DNA from: Curvularia sp. ZM96
Taxonomy: Eukaryota > Ascomycota > Dothideomycetes > Pleosporales > Pleosporaceae
DNA length: 64,000 nucleotides
Direction: 5' to 3'
Assembly: GCA_022457065.1 (NCBI GenBank)
Contig: JAJGBQ010000001.1
Span: 1,736,001 to 1,800,000, forward strand
Below the pieces are notes generated by a model. It was not told the DNA's origin and did not search any database. It saw only the letters and a list, made by a program, of their open reading frames with translations. Shown here in pieces: positions 56,116 to 64,000 of this stretch; positions within the stretch are counted from its first letter, which is position 1, and each line of letters begins with the position of its first letter. A program made the position numbers and the translations under genes.

Positions 56116-58459
56116 TCAATTTACCCCCTTCAGCTCCGGCAACTCAATCAACTGGCCCGCCATGACCTTACACAAGTCTAAAAACTCCCTCTTCTCCATA
56201 TCCGTCGCGAATTCAATCTTCACTCCGCTAATCACTCGATCCTCTTTCTCTGCATGCTTCTTCTTGCCACTTCCGGTAGTACTTGCAGCAGCAGTCCCCG
56301 GAGGCCCATCAAGCGGAACACGCAGGCCGCGAATCTTGACTTGTCGGCTTCCGTCGTCTTTCACGCTAATGGGCGTGTTGGAGGAATTGAGGTAAAAGGC
56401 TAGGTAGCCCCGGCGAAAGTCTGCGGAGAAGTGGATCAGCGCGATGACGGCGCCCGTGTCGTTGTCTTGCCAGATGCGCAGGGTTTCGAGGCCGCACATT
56501 TGTTCTGCGTAAGAGAAGGACTTGGAGAGACCTGAATGCGTGCGTAGGGTTTTTTCGGTGCGGAAAGTGGCCAGGAGGGTGCGGCCCATGAGTTCGTTTT
56601 GGAACAGGGCCGAGGCTGTGGTGTTTTGTTAGAATATCTTATTCTCCATTTGTTGTTTTGTTTCGTTTTGTTTCGTTGCTTGGATTCTCTAAAGAGTGAA
56701 AGACGCTGTGCATGAAAAGATAAAAATAAAAACTAACCTCTCGGCGAATCAAATACATAATTCACCCAGCTCGTTTGCGCAGTACTGGCCGGCCCCGCGC
56801 TATGGGATACGTCGTAGAATCGCAGCTCGCACGGCACTGTGATGGAGACTTTGGCGGGTGAAAAGTAACTCGCATATGGAATGTACATGTGCTCATCTTG
56901 CATGCGCAGCTCCATGCGCACTTGGCCATCGTCGCTTAATACCCAGATGGACGTGACTACACGTACAACCCTGGTTTCCGGATCGGTGATTCGTTTTCGT
57001 ACTACTGCGATACGGCTTTCATCGCATACATGGATCATCTCCACATCCCGGGGATCATCTCGGTTGATTCTGTGCGAGTACTCGACAGTCTTACCGCGGC
57101 TACGTGATTCTTCGTCAGCTGGGAAGGAGGATCACAAAACTCTCTAAATGCCATGAAGGTGAAGGGATACCATGAAAAAAATGGTAAAGGGCTTACACGT
57201 CACAAAGTATGGCCGAGTTGCGGAAGGCTTCCTTCTCAAAGGTAGTTCGCTGACTCGCGGTTGTGCAGCTTCGGTACAACTGCTCGATCTCGGCTTGCGA
57301 CAGCGTTCTCTCTAGTTCATACCCAACGTCTGATCCAATGGCTGCTGGTAGAAGAAGTGATGAACGCCGATGTTCGTGCCTTTGGTGTTGCTGACGGATC
57401 TCTGGGGAAGCCGGTGTTGAATTCGTTGATCCCGACGGCCGCCGACTGAGGTGAGAGGCTGCCATGAGTGGCTGCGGGTTTTGCCATCCGACAGAGCTTT
57501 TGCTCGCGTTCGAAGATGCATAGCTGCTGTTTGAGTAGCGTACCGATGGGTCCCTGAGGCTTGACTCGGAAGTGCCGTCTCGAGTGCGCAGAGGACTAGA
57601 GGGGCCGTTGTCCGAACTAACTGTGGAGTATTCGGATGTCCTGGAACGACGAGAACTTGGAGGCAACGAGAACCTGGGGTTAGTACTTCGCAATGGAGAG
57701 GTGCTTAGATTAGGAGGCTCAAAGCTTGTACCTTGCTGAGTTGATTCTCCAATACTTGGTAGTCGCGCAGGATGCCTTGGTGGGACGGGTGGTGTACTGG
57801 GATCTCGTGATTTCAGCCCAAGATCCTGTACCATGCGATGAACCTCATCAAACTGCTGGTTGAGGCTACTGCTCGAGTTGTGCATGCTGTCGATGCGCTC
57901 AGCCATGGGCTTCACTACACTGTCTAAGCGAGTTGAAGACTTGCTGTACAATGTTAGTCGTAGAAGGCTGCAAGACTGGCATTACTAGCCTTTGCAATGC
58001 TTGCGTCAAAACAGTTATTGAGTTTGTATGCATCTGAAGCGTATCTCTTAAATGATTGAGATCCCCGCCATCTGTGGTCCAAGAGATTGACTCGTGCTTG
58101 GCCAGGACCGGGTCACTCCAGGCTCGCTCAATAGCGAAACCGCCGAGGGTCCTATGCTTTTTGATGACTTGGTATTGATCTACCAGAGAATCCAGATCGT
58201 CGACTGCTCGCTGACAGGATTTGATTATAGTTGCGATTCCGGTCCGAATGTCCTGGTCCCCACTCTGGAATATGTCGCTCTCGGTCTCAGCATATAGCGT
58301 CTCTGCCAGCAGTGTGAGCGCTTTCGCTAGACCGCCGATTTCAACTTCAATGTATCCAAGTTCGGGAGGAGCTTGCTTTTGGCAAGCAGCAAAGGATCTT
58401 CCAATTTTCCAGGCCTTCTGGGATAGCATAAGTATGTCCCCAATACTGGGGACAGTCAT
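56116..58459 (-). CDS. Conserved fungal protein with STAND-like N-terminal region
   Basis: Exons 58459..57986, 57939..57197, 57099..56738 and 56615..56116 encode 692 aa. The function is not known. The N-terminal ~150 residues (MTVPSIGDILMLSQKAWKIGRSFAA...) are helical and resemble the N-terminal domain found on many fungal NACHT/STAND proteins, but no NTPase domain follows. The middle is disordered and Ser/Pro/Arg-rich, with PPVPPRHPARLP as a possible SH3 ligand. The C-terminal half is a globular region with RGKTVEYSHRINRDDPRDVEMIHVCDES, IWVLSDDGQVRMELRMQDEHMYIPYASYFSP and ALIHFSADFRRGYLAFYLN. Intron 2 is set by a CTGAC branch 17 nt before ACGTAG and a GTAAGC donor. Intron 1 uses an AAG acceptor, as the nearby CAG is out of phase. 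Confidence 0.68.
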
Positions 58460-59936
58460 GATGGCGAGCGGCAAGACTCATGCACTGAACCACAACACAC
58501 AGTCGGTCAGAATCCAGGACAGAAATGACGACGATAATAGTAAAATGATCAGCGCATAGTATAATGGGGAAGAAACAGGCTCCCGGGAGGAGCTTATACT
58601 GCGAATACAGCACACGTGGGGGCTATGGGGTGACAGCCTGCGATCCAGTTAGAGCCGGCCCGCGGCCATGCACCCGGATCCAGGGCGCCATGGCGACGAA
58701 TACTGCTAAGGCCAGCTGCCGAATATTGGAGGTCACAGAGGTTGAAGGCGGACGAGCATGGGGTCCAACGCTCAAGCAGACGAGCCGCAAAAGCACGTGG
58801 GGCAAGTAGCGCGCCATCATTGGCGTTGGTCGGCTGTCACCACGCGGCCGGTAATCAGCCCCGCACAGGTGCTCAATACATGGCAAGTGCCGCTGGGCTC
58901 CATTGAGAAGGGCTCACGCTACAGGCCTAGACGCTAGTATTCCCAGCAGATATGGCATGCAATCACCAAAGCGCTTGTGTTTGGTGCAAACGACGGCATG
59001 CAATCTAGATTCGACATCTCCACAGTGGGGGTCATGGTTCAGGGTACCATTAACATGCTTTGAATCCTCTGATATACGTAGATACTGAATCTTGCGCGAA
59101 GCCATCCGCAGACTATCGACCGGTGTAGAAGAGTAGGAGAAGAGTAAGAGCTCATATGCATACACAGATAATCCTGCCAGCCAAAGCGGCCAAAAACGTC
59201 ATGCCCGAGATCCTATGTGCTTGGAGAGCGTAGTATTGTACAAAAGTTTGCAAACGGTTATTGCCATATCATCGTGAAGCTTTTACGCAAGTGGAGAGAA
59301 GAGGCTACAACAGTTAGCAGGATTCTCAGCTGTGAAAGAGGTATATGCACGCCCAACGCAACAAAAAACCGGTATCGTTCACCGATGAGGGCAGAAGGGT
59401 TGTGAAAGACTCACCGAATGAGGGATGGCCTGGGCTCACTTCGCGAGTAGCCGAGATACAGAATCAGGGGCAGGTAGCCGTAGTGAATAGCGACACGGGA
59501 GACATCGATGATGCGAGCAATGCGCTCCTGGTAGACGGGTTAGTGTGCATTCCATGTAGCTGTCATTACCAATCGCAGCATACCTTGGACTCTTCCGATA
59601 GTTGGTACATTATGGCTGTGCAATCGACTGTCGGTTGGGGCAAGTCGGGTTGTGACGAAAATGGTGTCGACGGGCTTGATGGGCGTGCTTGCGATGATGA
59701 TGCGCAAAGCTCAAAATCTTGGGGTCCATGCACGGGCCGGAGGTTTAGGCGGAAGTAACCGTATGCGGACTAGTGCTAGACGGGCTTCTCGAGCTCAAGA
59801 TCTTTGAGACATGTTCAGCATTCAACCAACACTTCACGACAACCGTTACGCCTTAGCCATTATCATCGGATTCGCGCTTGGCATATTGCGACCTGGAATA
59901 TTTGGATCTTAAAACTTAAATCGCAAAGATCCAACC
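58460..59936. other. Divergent intergenic region
   Basis: About 1.5 kb between the STAND-like gene (minus) and SF3B4 (plus). A 137-aa plus frame at 59345-59758 shows no domain. No element was recognised. Confidence 0.5.
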
Positions 59937-60981
59937 ATGTCGGCCCCAAGCGCCCGCCACTGGTGCGTTATTCTTGACATTGCCAACTGCGTGCACAAAC
60001 TAATGGATATACAGGGAGCAAAACAAGGAAGCCACCGTGTACGTTGGAAACCTCCATGAGCGCGTTACACCTCGTATCCTCCACGAGCTGATGCTTCAAA
60101 CCGGACGTGTTCGTAATGTGAATATGCCAGTCGATCGCGTCAACGGACAGCATCAAAGTTTCGGCTTCGTCGAGTTCCACACAGAGGCTGAAGCCGAATA
60201 TGCACCCAAAATCATGAACAATGTTTCGCTCTACGGAAGTCGGATACGCGTCAACAAGGCATCTGCCGATAAGCAAAAGAATGTTGAGATTGGCGCAGAG
60301 CTGTTCGTTGGTAACCTCGATCCGGGCGTGGACGAGAAGACTCTCTATGACACATTCAGCCGGTTCGGACCGCTCGCGAATGCGCCAAAGGTTGCGCGCG
60401 ACGAAGTCACGTCGGCGTCCAAAGGGTACGGTTTCATATCTTATAACGATTTCGAATCCTCGGATGCCGCTATCGCCAGTATGCACAACCAATACATCAT
60501 GTCCAAACAGATCACAGTTCAGTACGCCTACAAGAAGGATGGCAAGGGCGAGCGACACGGAGACGAAGCCGAGCGTATGCTCGCAAAACAGGCCAAGGCT
60601 CACGGAGTTGCGCCGGCCCCCCAGCCGTTGCCAGCACATCTCTTCCAGCTTCCTCCAGGCGCTGCTCCGTCGGGGCCGGCCATTCCTGTAGATGGAAGAA
60701 GTGTACCTGGCCCGCCTGGTGGGCCAGGAGGGTATGGACCCCCCGGTGGACCCCCCGGCTATCCACCAAATGGACCTGGAGGCTATGGGAGACCACCTTC
60801 TGCCGCTCCTGTCGGTCACGCATCGCTTCCCCCTCCTCCAACTGGCTTACCCGCTCGTCCACCGAGCGGCGCTCCACCAAATTTCTTCCCACCACCTTCT
60901 GGATTCAACACTCCCCCGCCAGGTTACGGTGGTCCACCCGGTTATGGAGGACCCCCAGGCTACGCACAGGCACCCAGGTAA
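59937..60981 (+). CDS. HSH49: Splicing factor 3B subunit 4 (SF3B4/Hsh49)
   Basis: Exons 59937..59962 and 60015..60981 encode 330 aa; the 52-bp intron rebuilds Trp in RHWEQNKEATVYVGNL. SF3B4 is part of the SF3b complex of U2 snRNP, helping anchor it near the branch point in the nucleus. Two RRM domains are clear: ATVYVGNLHERVTPRILHELMLQTGRVRNVNMP with FGFVEF, and AELFVGNLDPGVDEKTLYDTFSRFGPL with GYGFISY. The linker between them carries the conserved ASADKQKNVEIGAELF. The C-terminal ~120 residues are a Gly/Pro-rich tail with repeated GGPPGYGGPPGY-like units, as in other SF3B4 proteins. Confidence 0.95.
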
Positions 60982-61493
60982 ACACAGCCACGCTTGGGTG
61001 TAAGAAAGGGCAGCAGCACATCTATTTACTGCGTAGGACAGTGTTACACGCTTCAGGTGTTGGTTAGAGGTGTTGCAAGCACGCACCTAGGGCTCAGTCA
61101 GCAAGCTTAGGCTGTGGTCACGCCATAAACACGTGATAGAAGTGATTCTTGTGACGTTTTTGGACGCCCAAAGATCAGGTCACAGGTGGACAGTAATGCA
61201 TGCAATAGGCTTGATTTCGCACGGAGAAATAGCAAGATGTATTGAAGGAAAAGCTGCAACAGTCAGTAGGAGAAGAAGGACAGAACTTGGAAACAAAAGA
61301 CAGCATAGCAACTTGGCGCCCAAACCCATGCGCGCAGGCTCATGCACGTCTACTCATCCGAAATCAGATACACCCAGCCAACTCAAGGCAACAAATGAAA
61401 TGTAGTAACTGATCCAAACCAAACTTAAAACAAAGGAGATGCTGTACGAAATAGTGCTGTGAAGAATCGCCTCATTTAACACCTTGCCCACCA
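60982..61493. other. Convergent 3' intergenic region
   Basis: 512 bp between SF3B4 and the DUF2015 gene; presumed 3' UTRs, nothing else recognised. Confidence 0.5.
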
Positions 61494-61919
61494 CTACGAG
61501 AAGCTGACAAATTTTGGATCGCGGGGTATTCCATCCGCTCCAATATTGTTCCTCTTGAACCTGTCCTGCATGTATATTCTGCGCGCTTCGTCAAAGCCGA
61601 CGCCTCTGCGCTTCATGATTCGCATGACTTCCTTTTTGCCCGCGTCGTCCAGCCCTTGGCGCGAGTCACCGGATTCTACATTGCCACTGAGATCAAATGC
61701 TGACGACGATAGGCCGGCTTCGATGTCATCGCGGAAAGACGTTGGTAGGCGCGAATAGATGGGCTCAGGGATAGGTAGGAGGTGGATCCAACGGTGTCGA
61801 GTGAAGTATGCGGCTGTGGTACGTTAGTGGCAAGTCGTGCGGGAGGATGCAAGATAAGTACCTGTCGCAAAGGCCAAAATGACGAAGCAGACGGAGTAGA
61901 AGAGGTATAGATACTCCAT
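61494..61919 (-). CDS. DUF2015 family small membrane-anchored protein
   Basis: Exons 61919..61862 and 61813..61494 encode 125 aa; the 48-bp intron has an ACTAAC branch and a CACAG acceptor, and the phase is kept. The N-terminus MEYLYLFYSVCFVILAFATAAYF is a single transmembrane anchor. The rest is a compact charged domain: FRDDIEAGLSSSAFDLSGNVESGDSRQGLDDAGKKEVMRIMKRRGVGFDEARRIYMQDRF and the ending NIGADGIPRDPKFVSFS. This fits DUF2015, a fungal family of unknown function, as I recall it. Neither exon alone reveals the protein. It shares a 458-bp divergent promoter region with the ribosomal protein gene eL28. Confidence 0.82.
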
Positions 61920-62377
61920 GTTGGCGATGGTGTTTCGGGCTTGTTGAGGGGGGTTATGGTGGATGCGACAGAGTAGACGCTTACGAGGGTACTCTGTCAG
62001 CCTGCGTGGAGCGCGATGTGAGTTGGACAATGGAGAACAAAGGAAACGTGTGTGTGATGAACTACGATGGTAAGTGCAGACGCGAGGCCTTCACGCCCAA
62101 GGCATAGACATAGGTGCGGGTAGTCCGGACGACGTTGATGCGTAACCACGGAGTCGCGGACCAGACGTCTCGGCTGTGACGGCAGGTCTGCTGCGCCTCA
62201 CATTCAGGCGTCGTCACTTCCGCTCCGCTCCTTGGCGCCAGGGTCGACGTCGGCGTCTTCGTTGATCCATCCCCGAAACACGCACTAAGCGCATCCGGTA
62301 ATGCAGACGAGAGCCTCTCCTTCAATATTGGCGAACTTTCAACGACCTCGTCCGTATCCACATTCCATACAGACACA
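61920..62377. other. 458-bp divergent promoter region (DUF2015 / eL28)
   Basis: Short divergent gap. It includes a pyrimidine-rich part on the eL28 side, usual for ribosomal protein genes, but no defined box was recognised. Confidence 0.5.
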
Positions 62378-63101
62378 ATGGCCACTACTATCTCGCACGA
62401 CCTTGCCTGGGAGATTACCAGTGAGTGAACGATTTGGGTCGTGAACTGCGGAGGGATTGGTATTGACGATTGGCAGAGGGACGCAGCTCCACGCTCGTCA
62501 AGAGGGCAAATGGCGTCCAGTTCTCGCGCGACCCTCTTAACCTGAGGAACCTCTACAGCCGCAAGGTATGCACGAAGTTTTGAGTTTTTGGAGGGTGTTT
62601 GCTAACTCTGCGCAGAACGAGGGCTCGATCGCCAACAAGGTACGGCTACCACGATCTTCGGTTGCGCCAAGCGCGAACACGGATTGAAATAGAAGACGGT
62701 GTTGATAATGTAAACCAGGCCATCGGCGTCATCCCCGGCAAGGAGGGCGGTGTCACCCTTCTCGTCAAGAAGGCCGACAAGCACCACCAGCCCGCATCCG
62801 CCATCCAGACCACCACCTTCGGTCCCAGCAAGTCCACCCGCAAGTACGTCTGTCCGATCCACTGCCTCGATAGCCTAGGACTTGTGGTACCCTGAGGTAT
62901 TGGAGAACTTTTGCTGATAGCCGCAGGACCTACTCCGCCATTGTCAACTCCACCACCAAGCGCAACTACCGCCCCGACCTCCGCAAGGACGCTGTCGCCA
63001 GGGCCTCCGCTATCCGCAAGAGCCAGAAGCCCGTCAAGGCTGACAAGCCATCAAAGCCCAGGGGTGCCAAGGCCAAGGCCGCCGCTGCTGAGAAGGCATA
63101 G
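62378..63101 (+). CDS. RPL28: Large ribosomal subunit protein eL28 (L28e)
   Basis: Exons 62378..62420, 62477..62565, 62616..62639, 62719..62843 and 62927..63101 encode 151 aa. eL28 is a eukaryote-specific protein of the 60S subunit; budding yeast has lost it (yeast RPL28 is a different protein, uL15), but filamentous fungi keep it. The L28e pattern is clear: SHDLAWEITKGRSSTLVKRANGVQFSRDPLNLRNLYSRK, then GVIPGKEGGVTLLVKKADKHHQPAS and RKTYSAIVNSTTKRNYRPDLRKDAVARASAIRKSQK, with a Lys/Ala-rich tail. Four introns in such a short gene, including a 24-nt third exon (NEGSIANK), are typical of fungal ribosomal protein genes; every junction keeps phase. Confidence 0.94.
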
Positions 63102-64000
63102 ATTATGAGTGGCTGAAAAATGTGCTGCATGCGAATTGGTTCGGAGTTCAACTTCATATGGTTCATCATCTTCTGTGGGATTCGGAGCTCATGACATGAA
63201 ATGAGCATGGGCTGTATGAACGAATAGAGCTAGGGTCTTCATAGCGAATTGACTCGGCGAGAAATGAATACGCTTCGAAAACCAACACTGGATGTGCAGT
63301 GGATTTGTCCAGTGTACTGGATGAGATACTGCACCGATTTTATCCCGGTCAAGTGAGGTCTTCAACTCCTTGGAGACGGGAGTACTTCTAGTGATGATTT
63401 TCGCGCCTTGGGCATTATGTTGCGTATTCAAGTACCTCGTACCGACTAATCTTATCTTCGCATACCCGCTGATTCAGCATCAGAATTTCAACAGTCAACA
63501 TAATCTGTCAAGCATAGTCTGGGTAATTCCCCATGTTTGCTAGACTCGTGCTTTGACGTAGCCCCCTATGTGCGGCAGGGCATATGTTGGTGTTCCGACA
63601 GATGTAATGACGAGTACCTTCCTGATGTTAGATCCGATGACTGAAATGTATTTTCAAACAGTCAATGTTGAGGAAGTCTTTAATGAAAAGAGGTAGATTG
63701 CAAGCTGAATGCGACGTCTTGGACGCCACTTCTACTGTTCAGATATGTTCTTAGACGAAAAAAAAAACCAAAGGATATCCGCTACAAAATGCCTCCACTT
63801 CTAGGCCTCTATTCTTTACTCCAAAACCACAGGCTATCGAGCAGTAGGGTATGCAAGTGTTGATTTCAAACACACAGATCAGTCACAAGAAATTGTTCGA
63901 GAGCAAGTACTGAAATAGAATCAAGGAAAAGGCTCTTTCCATCTTAGTAAGCTTCATCGGCCCATTTTCTGTATGTTTGATAATGTTAAATCTTGCTACA
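63102..64000. other. Window-end non-coding region
   Basis: 899 bp after eL28. Only short frames without domain features; no RNA gene was recognised. Confidence 0.5.

Overview
The window is eukaryotic, a filamentous ascomycete. Genes lie on both strands and are broken by many short introns (mostly about 45-95 bp) with GT..AG ends and CTAAC/CTGAC-type branch points. The protein families (DUF7587-like, DUF7703-like, RTA1, DUF2015, fungal BAR and exocyst proteins) point to a dothideomycete, most likely Pleosporales; that placement is inference. I rebuilt exon-intron structures by hand, checking reading phase across every junction. About 30 protein-coding genes and one pseudogene are supported. 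I found no convincing tRNA, rRNA, CRISPR array or intact transposon.

Layout. 1-13 kb: the 3' part of SEC8 (exocyst), a half-size ABCG transporter, a DUF7587-like orphan whose last exon is copied as a 46-bp inverted repeat, an APH-type kinase, a small unknown protein, a polytopic membrane protein and a Mn-type cation diffusion facilitator. 13-23 kb looks accessory: a DUF7703-like membrane protein, an RTA1 family protein, two divergent secreted proteins of unknown function and an F-box/ankyrin protein.

23.7-63.1 kb is mostly conserved housekeeping: a SIS1-type DnaJ, CBF5 (H/ACA pseudouridine synthase), a TenA-like protein, a decayed short-chain dehydrogenase, HOB1/RVS161 (BAR), mitochondrial TrpRS, CDC34 (E2), an ALR/MNR2-type Mg2+ transporter, SPC1 (signal peptidase), RBX1 (RING of SCF), an EDC1/PNRC-like decapping factor, a disordered protein set among tandem repeats, CLA4 (PAK kinase), alpha-actinin, a protein with a STAND-like N-terminus, SF3B4 (U2 snRNP), a DUF2015 protein and ribosomal eL28.

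Functional links. SEC8, HOB1, CLA4 and alpha-actinin all serve polarised growth, membrane traffic or cortical actin. CDC34 and RBX1 are direct partners in SCF ubiquitin ligases. CBF5, SF3B4, eL28 and the EDC1-like factor act in RNA metabolism and translation. These genes are not an operon; closeness in a fungal genome does not prove co-regulation. The least explained parts are the two secreted proteins, the DUF7587-like gene with its inverted tail copy, and the repeat-rich 44.1-45.3 kb stretch.
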